A DNA stretch of 64,000 nt from Equus caballus (Eukaryota; Chordata; Mammalia; Perissodactyla; Equidae), in assembly GCF_041296265.1 (NCBI RefSeq), contig NC_091693.1, positions 9,767,001-9,831,000 on the forward strand. Reading direction: 5' to 3'. Within the stretch, counting starts at the first letter, position 1. Each line of letters opens with the position of its first letter. The notes under the pieces were generated by a model, which was given only the letters and a program-made list of their open reading frames with translations, was not told where the DNA came from and searched no databases. Positions 23,445 through 35,127 of the stretch are shown piece after piece. Made by a program: the position numbers and the translations under genes.

Positions 23445-23800
23445 GTCTATTTCATTTCCCAGCTGCAATTACGTTTGTTGTGGAACAAATTACCCCAAAG
23501 CTTAGCATCTTAAAACAGCCATGTTATGGGTGTGTGCTCATGGCTTCTGTAGGTCAAGAGTTTGGGCAGGGCACAGTGGGAATGGCTTGTCTTTGCTCCA
23601 TGGAGTCTGGGAAACCATGTCTGGGACCCACACCTGGCCTCCTTGGGAGGCCTAGGCATCCTTGGGGCAACTGGACTTCTTCCATGGCCGTTCAGGGCTC
23701 CAAAAGCAAGTGCCCCTTCGGCTCACCAGGAGAAGCTGCCTCACCTTCTCTGACCTAGTCTGGAAAGTCATGCTGCATCCCTTTTTCCACATTCTATTTG
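23445..23800 (+). repeat. Ancient interspersed repeat, family unassigned
   Basis: It begins near a 'CAAATTACCCCAAAGCTTAG' motif also found at 41960 (and more loosely at 25330), which marks a common old mammalian repeat. I could not name the family with confidence. Confidence 0.4.
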
Positions 23801-25320
23801 CTATGAGTGAACTACTGAGGTTGGCGTGCATTCAAGACCCCACCTCATGGCAAAAGGAGTGCCAAAGACTTGGTGGGTGTACTTTAAAATCACAGCACCC
23901 ACCCTCCTTTGCACCTACAGATGGCTAAGGGCATGTGAGTCAATGCTCTCTGTAGGGCTTCTGGAATGATCTTTGCAGGAAACTGACCCACTCAAGGAAG
24001 AGCCATTTTGACCCTCCACCTTACTCATTCTTTCTGTCTGGAACATACCATGATGAGAGATTTGGGTCACAAGGGAAAACCTGTATCTGAAGACATCCAA
24101 ATAATTTTTGTCAAGACCCAGAAGTTCTGCTGAGTCTCTTTTCTCTCCAATTTTAGTACAGTCAGAAATGTACATGCGTAGCATTTAAAGACACAATTCT
24201 ACAAAGCTCACGGTGATAAAGAGCAGTTCCCTCCCCATCTCCCCTCCTCATTGCCCCGTTTGGAGAAGCACAACACTTTTAGCTGGATCTTTACCTCCAT
24301 AAGCTCTAAATAATCTACTTATTGCTGCTTCTGCAATTTTCTATTTGCAGCATTGTCTATTGACTTCCCACTAAAGAGGAAGAGGCTGTAGCTTTCTTTC
24401 GTCTCCTCACCTCCTCCCTTCTGCTGTGTATGTGCTCCCCTCACTGTTGGCCAATAGAGTTACAAAGTTGTTTTGATTAGATCATTATGTTGGCACCATT
24501 AGCATCACTCTCCACCTAGCCGTGTGGTGTATTTGTGATTCCTCCTTTCTTGCATAACTTTCTATGTCCCCTGGAGTTAATGATCATCTCGTTTAGCGTT
24601 TGCTAAGCTCTCTGGACGTCTCATGAGTCGGAATCCTGAGCTCTCTGTCCCGTGACTAAACCTCTCAGTCCATTTGGAGGCATCTAGACTTCTATCAGTT
24701 TCAGTTTTTGCCCCTGACTGTCCCCTATGTCTTCTCTCCCTTTCCTGTCCTCCATATGCTCTGTGTGGGAAACCCCAGGCAGCTGTCATCCTGAACTTCC
24801 TTCACCACCGTCCTGGGGATTTCCTCCACATCTCAGCCTCCGGCTTGCAGTCTCACCTCCAGAAGTACCTGGTGCCACAGATTCCCGAGCAATTTGGGGG
24901 TTCTGGGTTCAATGAGTCTCTTCTCTACTTTCCCACCTGCAGCCTGAGATTCAGTTTTCAGAGTCTACCAAGAGGTTACCACATATCCAGTCCCTAAACT
25001 TGTCTTCTCTCTCCTTTTCTCTGTCCGTGAGGGTTTACCCCTTTAAAAAAATCCTTTAAAACATAGTGGAAACAGGGGAAGAAGTCTGGGATCATTTTCT
25101 GGCTCTGCATTTCCTGGCTGCATGATCTGAAGACAGTGACTTTTCTCTCTGTATCAGTAAAATGGGATAACAGGAGTCCCTACCTCATTAGATGGGAGTG
25201 AGGAACTAAAGGGTTAATGTTGGTAAAGTGCCCAGAGCCGTGGGACACACAGCAGGACATGCCACCTGCATGTGAGCGGTTCCTGTTACTGGGGTTTAGG
25301 AAGGGAGCCATATTACATGC
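23800..25320. other. Spacer DNA with nothing recognised
   Basis: Moderate base composition with no long frame or splice-consistent exon and no repeat I could name. Confidence 0.35.
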
Positions 25321-26109
25321 TGTTGCTGCTTAACACGTTACTCCCAACCTGGAAGCTTAGAATAACCGTTTTGTTTGCTCAAGGGTCCTTGAATTAGGAA
25401 TTCAGATAGGGTAGAGTAGGGGTGGCTTGTTTCTGCTTCTCAATGTCTGGGGCGTTAGCTGGGAAGACTCAATAGCTGGGGATGATGTGAAAGCTGGGGC
25501 TGGATCATCTGGAGGCTTCTGCACTCACATGTCCGTCTGCATGTTGATGCTGGCGATCGGCTGGACCTCAGCGGTGTGGACCTGTGGACACGTGACCTTT
25601 CCAGGTGTCTTGGGCTTCCTCCCAATATGGTCGCCTCAGGATAACCAGACTGCTAATGTGGCAGCTCAGGGGGTCTTAGAAGCCACGCACACACACTCGA
25701 TGAGAAAAATGGCAAAGTCACACCACAGGAGAGCCTGTGGGACAGGAGACATTATTGTCGCCATCTTTGGAATCTGCAATCTGCCACGTTTCTCAGACCT
25801 TTCTTGATGCGGTCTAGACTGTTTAAGTCTGTCCTCAGCCCACATCCCTTGGATTCAAGCGCCACCTGCTCAAGTGTGATGTGTCGGCCACATTCGCTCA
25901 GAGGACTTCTTTGCCTGACCAATAGATCAGCATGATCTAGTGTTCTGCCCAGCTGAGCTCCTTTCCTATTTCTCTCACCTGGCAGGGACACAATGCTTAT
26001 AGATAGTCCAATGACATTGGATTAGGGTCTACACGTTTCTTGTCTTATCTGGCTTTGTGGTCAGACTTTTGTCATGCACTTTGCTGTTATTATGGGGAAC
26101 ATTTTTCTC

Positions 26110-26950
26110 AGTTAATTATTTATATCTGTAAAACTTCTTATTTGGAGACTATCAAACATGCACAAAAGTAGACATAGAAGAGTATAAGGACCCCCTGTAC
26201 CTCTCACCCAGCACAACACCTGCCAAACCACAGCCAAGTTGGCCCCATCTGCAAGCCCACCCACCTTCTACCTCCCATGTTATCTTTATTTATCGTTCCT
26301 GTACCAGAAAACTCAATCTTTAAAAGTGCACAACTCAGTGGTTTTTAGTGCATTCACAAGGTTGTGCAGCCATCACCACTATCTCATTGCAAACATTTCA
26401 TCACCTCCAAAGTAGCCCATCCCCATTGGCAGCCACTCTCCGTTCTCCCCTTCTCCCAGCCCCTGGCAGCCACAGACTACTTTCCGTCTCCGTAGATTTG
26501 TCTTTCCTGGACAGTTCGTATGGAATCATACAATATGTGGCCTCTGCTGTCGCCTTCTTTCACTTAACATAGTGTTTTCAAGGCTCATCCATAGTTTAGC
26601 ATGTAACGGTACTTCATTCCTATTTACGGCTGAATAATATTCCATTGTACGAATATACCACGTTTTGTTTATCCATTATCAGGTGACAGATAATTAGAAT
26701 GTTTCCAGATTTTATAATCAATGATGTTTCGACTATTGTGAATAATGCTTCTGTGAGCATTAATGCACATATTTTTGTGTGGATGTATGTTACCATTTTT
26801 CTTGGGTATGTCCCCAGGGGTGGGTTGTTGGGTCTCTAGTGGGTCTATCTTTAATCTTTGAGGAATTGCCGGAGTGTTTTCTACAGTGGCTGCACCATTC
26901 CCATGGGCAGACCGTGAGGGTTCCACTATCTCCGCATCCTTCCCTACGCT
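26110..26950 (-). mobile_element. Old L1 3'-end fragment
   Basis: Antisense L1 features: CACAACTCAGTGGTTTTTAG, TTCCATTGTACGAATATACCA and ACTATTGTGAATAATGCTTC. An ERE (26960-27212) abuts it. Confidence 0.75.
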
Positions 26951-26959
26951 TGTGATTCT

Positions 26960-27212
26960 CTTTTTTTTTTTAAGATTGGCACCTGAGCTAACAACTGTTG
27001 CCAATTTTTTTTATTGCTTTTTCTCCCCAAATCCCCCCAGGACATAGTTGTATATTTTAGTTGTGGGTCCTTCTAGCTGTGGCATGTGGGACGCTGCCTC
27101 AGCATGGCCTGATGAGCGGTGCCATGTCCACACCCAGGACCCGAACCTGCAAAACCCTGGGCCGCCAAAGCAGAGCGTGTGAACTTAACCACTTGGCCAC
27201 GGGGCCGGCCCC
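26960..27212 (-). mobile_element. ERE SINE in spacer
   Basis: A poly-T start, AAGATTGGCACCTGAGCTAA, and a head reading GGGGCCGGCCCC on the minus strand at the right end. Full-length ERE of the subtype with the ACAACTA...GGACCCACAAC middle. Confidence 0.9.
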
Positions 27213-27644
27213 TTGCATCTCTCTTATAGTAATTCAAGTGGGATCATTATAAAATGACTCATACAAAGGATGTTAATTTTTTTATTGTATGACCCCATTT
27301 TCATTTAATATGCATTTTTATATACATGAAAGTTTGAAAGATTATTTACCAAATTGTTAATAGTAGTTACCTCCAGGTGGTGGGATTGTGGTCCTTTTAC
27401 TTCTATTAGCTTTTGATAATGAAAATGTGTTGCTTTTATAGCCAGAAGGAGAAAAAGGTTTTTAAAAAATCTATTTATCCATCTACCTATTAAAAATGCT
27501 GCAATTAATATCCTCGTGCACTAAACTTTGTCTGTTTTCTGATTATTTCTTTAGGAGAGTTTCCTAAAGCAGAATTGCTGCCTTAAAGGATACGAGCATT
27601 TATGTTTCTTTTTTCTTATTTCTATATTTGAAATAGGTAATGCA

Positions 27645-27902
27645 TTTTTTTTTTTTAAGATTGGCACCTGAGCTAAAATCTGTTGCCAATATTCTTTTTT
27701 TTTCTTCTTCTTTTCTCCAAAATCCCCTGGTGCACAGTTGTGTATTTTTAGTTGTGGGTCCTTCTAGTTGTGGCATGTGGGACGCCACCTCAGCATCGCC
27801 TGATGAGCGGTGCCATGTCCATGCCCGGGATCTGAACCGGTGAAACCCTGGGCCGCCGAAGCAGAGCAGGCAAATTCAACCACTGGGCCACAGGGCAGCC
27901 CC
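27645..27902 (-). mobile_element. ERE SINE in spacer
   Basis: Same subtype as the ERE at 26960. It is flanked by AGGTAATGCATTTTT on both sides (about 27634 and 27903), a clear target duplication. Confidence 0.9.
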
Positions 27903-27984
27903 AGGTAATGCATTTTTATTTCAGAACTATTGTCTATTATTGGAATAAATATTAGAACACAAGAGTTCATGAGCAATTTTTTCT

Positions 27985-28369
27985 TTCTTTTTAAAAATTT
28001 TATTGAGGTCTTATCAGTTTATAACACTGTGTAATTTCAGGCATACATTGCTATTTATCAGTTTCTGTATACACGCCGTCATGCTCCTCACCAATAGGGT
28101 AGTTTTTATCCATCACCATACGTATGTGCCCCTTTACCCCTTTTGCCCCTCCCACCGCCTTCCCTTCTTGTAACCACTACGTTTTCTTTGTCCACGTGCT
28201 TGTTTATCTTCCACATATGAGTGAAATCATGTGGTGTTTGTTTTTCTCTGTCTGGCTTATTTCACTTAACATCATACCCTCAAGGTCCATCCATGTTGTT
28301 GAAAATGGGATGATTTTGTCCTTTTTCGGGCCCAAGTAGTAGTCCATTGCATATGTATATATACCACAA
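27985..28369 (-). mobile_element. L1 3' fragment at spacer edge
   Basis: Antisense L1 3' end including TTATTTCACTTAACATCATACCCTC. It ends at TATGTATATATACCACAAG, where the right arm begins, so the duplication breakpoint lies at or beside an L1. Confidence 0.75.
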
Positions 28370-28521
28370 GAATATGTTAATTTTGATATATTAAGTATGT
28401 GTAATGTATTAAAGAACTTTGGCATATTAAAATGACTAAATGAATAGTCGTGATTCCAACTTAAAGTATATAATTCAGTAATGATTTAGATTTGTGAATT
28501 TAATTTAAAAATATGACTCCT

Positions 28522-28770
28522 GGGGCTGGCCTGGTGGCGCAGTGGTTAAGTTCTCAAGTTCCGCTTTGGCGGCCCGGGGTTTGCCAGTTTGGATCCCAGG
28601 TGTGGACATGGCACCGCTTGCAAGCCATGCTGTGCCAGGCATCCCACATATAAAGTAGAGGAAGATGGGTAAGGATGTTAGCTTAGGACCAGTCTTCCTC
28701 AGTAAAAAGAAGACAATGGGCAGCAGATGTTAGCTCAGGGCTAATCTTCCTCAAGAAAAAAAATAAAAAT
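28522..28770 (+). mobile_element. ERE SINE, right-arm only
   Basis: Head GGGGCTGGCCTGGTGGCGCA and tail TAATCTTCCTCAAG plus an A-rich end. AAAAATATGACTCCT before and AAAAATGTGATTCCT after form the target duplication. The left arm near 20840 shows the empty site. Confidence 0.92.
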
Positions 28771-29477
28771 AAAAATGTGATTCCTATTACATTAAAACAA
28801 TATTGGAACATTTAAAAGTATGTAAAACACTATATCTTTATGTCACTTAAACATTTTGAAACAATTACAAAGTTACAGATTAGTTGCAAATACAACACGT
28901 CGTGAGTGGTCAATAGGAAGCCCGACCGCCCTGAGTGCTCTGATGAGTATCTACTGGAAACGAGGACATTCGTCTACACCGTCCACATCGGGAATTCGAC
29001 ACTGAGCCCCCACTGCCATCTGACCTGCAGACCCCTTGCAAGTCCTGCCTGTCGGCCCGTAATGTCCCCTGCAGCAAAGGATCCAGTTCAGAGCCCGGCG
29101 ATGATTCGGCTGTCGTGTCCTCTTAGCGTCCGTCCCTTCAGTCTGGAATGGCCCCTCCCTCTTCCTTTGTCTTTCATGACCTTGGCACTTTAGAAGGTCG
29201 CGGTGGATGTTTCCTCGCATTAGGCTCAGGTGGTTCACTTTGGGCAGGAGACCCACGGAAGCGACCCCGTGTGCATCCTAGCCAGCTGCCCGCCCTCCAC
29301 GTGTCCCCATGCTGGTGAGGCTGACTTGGATCAAGGGATCAGTGTCCCATCCAGGCTTCTCCACCGTGAAGTTACCCTTTTGTCCCTTGTCATTAATAAG
29401 CATTTTGTGGGGCAGTGCTTGGAAATTAGACAAAAATTATCACATTCTTCATCAAACTTTTATCATTTCATTATTCA

Positions 29478-29850
29478 CATCTGCTATAGACTGAATGTCT
29501 GTGTGCCCGCAAATGTCTATGTTGAAACCGAATCCTCAGTGCATTGTGGGGGGAGCCTTGGGGAGGAGGTGAGGTCATGAGGGTGGAGCCCTCACCAGTG
29601 GGGTGAGAGTTCTCATAAAGGGACCCCAGAGAGCTCCTTTGCCCCTTCAGACATGTGGGGACAGGGCGAGAAGAAGGCCGTCTAAGAGCCAAGAGTCAGG
29701 CTCTCACCAGTCACCCAGTATGTCGGCCCCTTGACCTTGGACTCCCCAGCCTCCAGAGGCTTGAGAAATAAGTTTCTGTGGTTTAGAAGCCAGCCAGTTG
29801 CTGATTTCTTGGTTACAGCAGCCCTAACAGAGTAAGACAACAGCAGTTGG
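29478..29850 (+). mobile_element. MaLR (MLT1-type) LTR fossil, right arm
   Basis: Mirror copy of 19775-20145, here in sense orientation: GACTGAATGTCTGTGTGCCC near the start and a GAGAAATAAGTTTCTGTGGT signal region near the end. Confidence 0.75.
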
Positions 29851-30244
29851 GCTCACAGCTTCCTATTCCGTTCCCAGTACCATCTCGTGTGACTCCCACT
29901 TCCCAGATCCCCCTGTGGGGTCCTCCAGGCGAGCTCACGCAGCCACAGTCCACGTGGCCCAGCCCCTCGTGAACGCTCCTTCTTCCCCGATGCAGAGCTC
30001 TTCTGCCCCGTCCTCCACTCTCCCAGTCCAGGCCTCGGAAACAGCCGTTTCTGCAAGAGTCCTTGAGTCCAGAAAGCTACAGCCCCAGAACCAAGAGCCG
30101 GGCACAGGTGTACCCATCGCGATCCAGGGGTCTCTGTTCCCGGGGTCGCTCAGGGGATGGAGGTGGGGGACACGTGAATGCAGATGTGTCTACACCTTGT
30201 AGGGCACGCAGAACGCCTCCTCCAGCCGCCCAGGATTTCTCAGC

Positions 30245-30720
30245 TGGGCCCGAGAGTTAAACTGACTTATCAAAGAGACAGGTTAATGGGAGAAATACAG
30301 ACACATTTATATCAATTTTATGTGGCATTGGAGCCCTCATAAGGAAGTGAAGACTCAAAGATGGCTGACTCTCATGCTTTTGATCCAGTTGAACAATAGA
30401 GGCAACTGTGGGAAAGTAGCTAAACCAATCGCGGGAAGGCTAAAGGAGATGGGAACCATTTCAACAAGGCCTGTTGGCATGGAATTCTCCAGGTCTCAAC
30501 CTCATGATAAGAGTGTCACTGTCCTGGGACAGGCAGGCATCTTTCCCAGGCAGAGTTTATCTCCTTTTTCAGGAAGAAAAGGAAGATGAGAAGGTCCTCT
30601 TGCATCTCTGTCTTGCAATTGCCTTTGGCTCAAATTAACCCTTGTGCCAAAGGGGCATATGCTGGGGTGGCGTGTGTGCCACCCTCTGACATGCGCATGC
30701 GGATTTGCACCCACATTTAT
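30245..30720 (-). mobile_element. Possible ERV1-type LTR fossil, right arm
   Basis: Mirror copy of about 18930-19375. Family not certain. Presence in both arms dates it before the duplication. Confidence 0.35.
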
Positions 30721-31025
30721 TTCTCTTTCATGTGCATATACTGCTCATCCGTCACGGAGGGCAATTCTGTGATTCCATTCTTACAGGACCTGAGTGGCGA
30801 ATGCATGGGGACAGCAGGGGAACCGTGGGGGCCAGGGACTGGGCCGGGGAACGAGGAGCTGGGGTTAATAGGGACAGAGTTTCATTTGGGGAAGGTGGAA
30901 AGTTCTGGAGAGGGATGGTGGCCAGGGTTGCACAACACGTGAATGTACTTAATGCCACCGAACTGTCCACTTAAAAAGTGGTTAAAATGGTCAATTGTAT
31001 GTTTTCATTTTTTCACAGAAAAAAA
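30705..31025 (+). mobile_element. Old L1 3'-end fragment, right arm
   Basis: Mirror of 18595-18925, ending with GTATGTTTTCATTTTTTCAC. Confidence 0.5.
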
Positions 31026-32004
31026 GTTTTTGTAAGGGACACTCCCATCCAAAACCACAAACAACTCAGGACGTCACCAGTTCACGTGGATGCCTCCAAC
31101 TCCAAGCCAACCTCACAGGGTCCAAGGGCCTCCTCTCCTTTTCAGCATCTGCTCCTCCCTCCTCTGAGAGTGAGGGGGGTTCTGTCTCCCATCGCTGACA
31201 CCCACGCCCCATTTCCTCCAGGGACGCCCTCCGCACCTCACCACTTCAGCACCTCCCAGGGGCCCCATCCCCACACAGACACCTCCTCCCCTGCTGGGGC
31301 CGGGCACTCCCCTGTCCTCTGCCCTCCATACCCGGGCCCGAGGACCAGCCTCTGCCCAGCGCCCTCCTCTCCTGCTCCCTCTGACCCCCAGGCTGGACCC
31401 ACCCCCGGTGGAGGGGCACCTCCTCAACCCACTCAGACCCCCCAGGCCTCCCCACTCCAAGAGCCACGCTTGCTCACCCACCTACTGGCTGGAGGACCCC
31501 CTGGCCCAGCAAAGGAGGGAGAGGAGGGGGTAGGAGGGGAAAGAGCCAGGCCTGCATTTACAGTTCAAGCGTGGAACGCACAGGATTACTGATGACTTAG
31601 CGCTCACTGGACAATGGAACGCTTACAACTTAATACATGCAAATACATGATACATAACATGCAAAAATAGAATCCCACACGCAGCTTAAAATCTTGAAGA
31701 GGGTTTAATGAGCTCTGTTTATCAATGGAACCAAATGCGACAGAAAATGCTTCCCCTCGGCAGTGATCAGATGGGCACACTTTACTGTATTTATGAATAC
31801 AACTGTAAGGTTCCGATGGACTTCACAGCTTAAAAGAAAGTCAGATTTTCAAACTGGTCATTTTCCTCCTTTGAGTATTCATTTACAAAACCAAGGGGCC
31901 TCCAAATTGTCATCACTGTGCACAAAAAAACAGCCGCAAACCACCAAGAAGCTGACACTGACCGAGCCTGGGATTTCAATTCCTGCACCCACTGCGGGTG
32001 CCAT

Positions 32005-32510
32005 TGATATCAGCCCAACACAAGGCTGACGTAAGGGACGCCATATTGTAGAAAAGAGACCATGCCATAACCTTGAATGGCCTCTGACTAACTGACCCAG
32101 CTGGGTTGCACCCTCCAGGAGATCCACGCGCTCTGTAGATTTTATGACCCCTCCTTGTGCATGTGCCTCCCAGCTGCAATGAGACGATGACTTCGTTCTT
32201 TTGAGTTCCTTAGGAATGTGATGGCCCCAGAACAGAGCGTCTATGCTCACAGCCATCGTCAATGACAACGGAAAGATCTGGTGTGGCGAATCGTGGGACA
32301 ACAATTCCAACCCCCTCCCCTATAACCCACAGGCCTACATAACTGCTTCCAGATTCTGTGCCCCCTTAAGATGGCTCTTTTGGACATTAGTCAGCCATCT
32401 TCCCTCTTGCTAGCAAGCTGGAATAAAATGCCCTTTCTTCGTGCCATCTTGCCTTTGGACGACTGGCTTTTGTCTTGTGATGACCAGATTGTGCCCTTTG
32501 TGCAGTTACA
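32005..32510 (+). mobile_element. Solo LTR (ERV1-like), right-arm only
   Basis: This 506-bp LTR starts TGATATCAGCCC and ends GCAGTTACA, with CCAT before and CAAT after as a slightly decayed 4-bp duplication. AATAAA lies at about 32423, so it is in sense orientation. The left arm (near 17625) has the uninterrupted site. Confidence 0.75.
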
Positions 32511-33137
32511 CAATGAGCTGCCTATCCCTTGAGTTATTTCCTGAAGGAAGACAAAATCAGCAAACACAGCCAGCTGGCCGGTCTTTTCTTGATTTTCACG
32601 GCAAATGAACTTTGTGGCTCTTAAATACTGTGGGATGACTGGTTTCCTGGGGCAGGTGGACAAGGGCTGGCTGTTTCGGGGGCTCAAGGAATCCTGATGG
32701 GGGTGGTGGTGGCACAGGTGTGTGTATGTCAAAACTCATCCAAGTAGTCCATTAAAATCTGCACAATTTATGAATGTGGAATGTGGCTTGAAAACAAAAA
32801 GAATAATAGGAAATAAATACATTCACTATTTATTTGGAAATGAAAAAAATTGCTCCCCCCAAAATTATTCCAGGACTGATAAAAAGATAATCAACACAAA
32901 TGAATAAGGATGCGTCAAGGGTGAGCATATCTGGGTTCCAAGAAATTAACCAGCATTAAATTGATAACAGACTGAATGTGAACATTGGGCCAAACACCAA
33001 AGTCAGGTGTGGACCTGCAGGTCAGCAGCTTGTGAAGAAATATCCAGCCACGATGAAGAAGTCGGGGAAGGTGAGTCATTGGGATCCACAGCAATCCACA
33101 GGACGAGGCAGGAAACACAGACGGCCTTCTCTATAAG

Positions 33138-33357
33138 GGGCGCAGCGGTTAAGTTCGCACGTTCTGCTTCGGTGGCCAGTTCGGATCCAGGGGGCAGATA
33201 TGGCATCGCTTGGTATGCCATGCTGTAGTAGGCGTCCCACATATAAAGTAGAGGAAGATGGGCGCGGATGTTAGCTCAGGGCCAGGCTTCCTCAGCAGAA
33301 AAAGAGGAGGATGGGCAGCAGATGTTAGCTCAGGGCTAATCTTCCTGAAAAAAAAAG
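33138..33357 (+). mobile_element. ERE SINE, right-arm only, head truncated
   Basis: It starts within the ERE head (GGGGCGCAGCGGTTAAGTTC), then has ACATATAAAGTAGAGGAAGA and the TTAGCTCAGGGC repeats, then poly-A. The left arm at about 6795 reads straight through. No clear target duplication was seen. Confidence 0.85.
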
Positions 33358-33461
33358 AGGAACGGAGGCCATCATGCTGGGAAACTGTGCACCCTGGTTG
33401 TTGATGTTAAAACATCAGATCCACTGTCTTCTCTATTTAAAGTCCCAGTGATGAGCCCTCG

Positions 33462-33600
33462 GCACTCAGACCTGACCTCCAGCCCAGGCCCTGGCCCCAA
33501 CCTTGCTGTGTGGCCTTGGCTGAGAGGCTGCCCCTCTCTGAGCCTCACTTTTCTCCTCTGCAAAATCGGGGTGTTTGCATCCTCCCTAAATGCAGCCGCC
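33462..33600 (+). repeat. MIR fragment, right arm
   Basis: Mirror of 6555-6700, in MIR sense orientation (CTGTGTGGCCTTGGC, then CTCTGAGCCTCACTTTTCTC). Confidence 0.7.
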
Positions 33601-35025
33601 CAGCCTCCCTCTCCGAGGCCCTTGCTCCCTGAACTGCACCACCCCCTGGGGAGCCTCGAGTGTGGGGAGGGGCAGGGAGAGAGTCTGGGAGGCCTGGGGA
33701 CGGTGGGGTGGTAGGTCCGGTTCGGAGTCTGGTGTCTCCACCCAAAGTTTCCATCGCCGACCCATCTCTGGCCCAGGCCTCTGCCCCCTATGGGGTGGGG
33801 CAGAAATAGGGTTATGGGAGGAGGGTGGGGCAGAAATAGGGTTATGGGAGGAGGGTGGGGCACTGGGGAGCAGGCCTGCAGGCTGTTAGGAGGGGATTCT
33901 GCTCAGCCTCCTCCCCCTTCCCTCTCCCTGCCTTCTAGAACCATCTTTCAGCCTTCTCCCTCTGACCCCGCCCTTCCTGGCCTGGGTTCCTCTTCTGGAG
34001 TGTTGGGTTATGGGGGCTGGAAATGGGCCTGGGTGGAGGGTCCCACATATTCTCTTCCTTGGGCTGGTGGGGGGTGGGTTCTAGGACACCCTGCACTCCA
34101 CCCCCTTGTCCTGAAAACCAGGTGGGAGAGGAGCAGTTCTGGGAGGTGGGACAAGACGGAAACTTAGAGGAGAGAAACAGGAACTCGTGGTGGACTGAGT
34201 GAGAGACACGGGGAGACAGAGACGCAGAGGGAGACTGGGGCATTCAAAGAGACAGAAGAAACACAGAGAAACTTCCAGAGATGAAGAGAGCCAGAGACAC
34301 AGTCAGCATGCTAGTGCACAGCTGTGTGCTTTGGGCCAATTGCCCCGCCTGTCTGAGCCTCAGTTTCCCCGTCTGGCATTGTGGGTGTTTGACGCCCCTC
34401 CGGCCCGGCCTGTGCTGAGCATCAGTGATGCTTGTCTATCCCTGGCAGACCCAGAGGCTCCACGATTGGCAGCTGTTGTTACTCTGTTTCCTTCCCCACC
34501 CATATTTCCCGAATGCTTACCGTGTGTGGGCGCTGCTCTGGGCACCAGGGCACGGCTGCCACTTCAGGCACGAGTCCTGCCCCTCGCAGCCCCATGTTCC
34601 ATGACGATGTTGTTGCCACAGTTATTACACTAGGACAGAGCGTCAACTGGAATTTCCGGGGAGACACTTCCTCAGCCGTGGGCTGCAGGGCCAAACCTGG
34701 GAGAGAGGGGTCTGGAGCTGCAGCCCCGGGTTGGCCTCTCAGGACCCACGTTTTCCATGATCAAATGGGCATGAGGGTCTTTGCTCTCTGCTGGGCAGGG
34801 GGAAGGTAGGGCTGGCTGCAGGGTGGCTCAGGGAGCCTTCTCTGCTGTCATTATTATTAGTATTAACTGTCCCCTTCATTATTAGGTCAAAGGATCAGGG
34901 CAGTTTGCCTGGGAGCACTCAGGGAGGGGAAGGGTGAGAGGCTCCAGGAAAAGGGCGCTAGGCCAGCCTGCCTGGGGGCCAGGGTCTGAGCCAGGTGTGG
35001 GCGGTGGGTGTACAAAGGGGCGGAG

Positions 35026-35065
35026 GGAGTCAGCAGGGCCAGCCACACCCTGCTTTTACTTAAGG
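35026..35065 (+). promoter_or_regulatory. Core promoter of right LGALS7 copy, AP-1 site degraded
   Basis: The position matching the left copy's TGAGTCA reads GGAGTCA here (35026-35032), which breaks the AP-1 consensus. The CCACACCC element and the CTTTTACTTAAGG AT-rich element (35053-35065) are kept. The distance to the ATG at 35128 matches the left copy. Confidence 0.5.
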
Positions 35066-35127
35066 CCCCAGCGGCCATCCCTGCCACCACCACTGCCTGT
35101 CCCACTGCCTGTCCCACTGTCCCAGCC

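Larger units (their letters stand above)
20999..28369. other. Spacer between the inverted arms
   Basis: About 7.4 kb present once. It contains three or more old L1 pieces, two EREs and several stretches with no recognised content (22500-23430, 23780-25300, 25800-26100). No exon, RNA gene or promoter was found. Confidence 0.7.
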
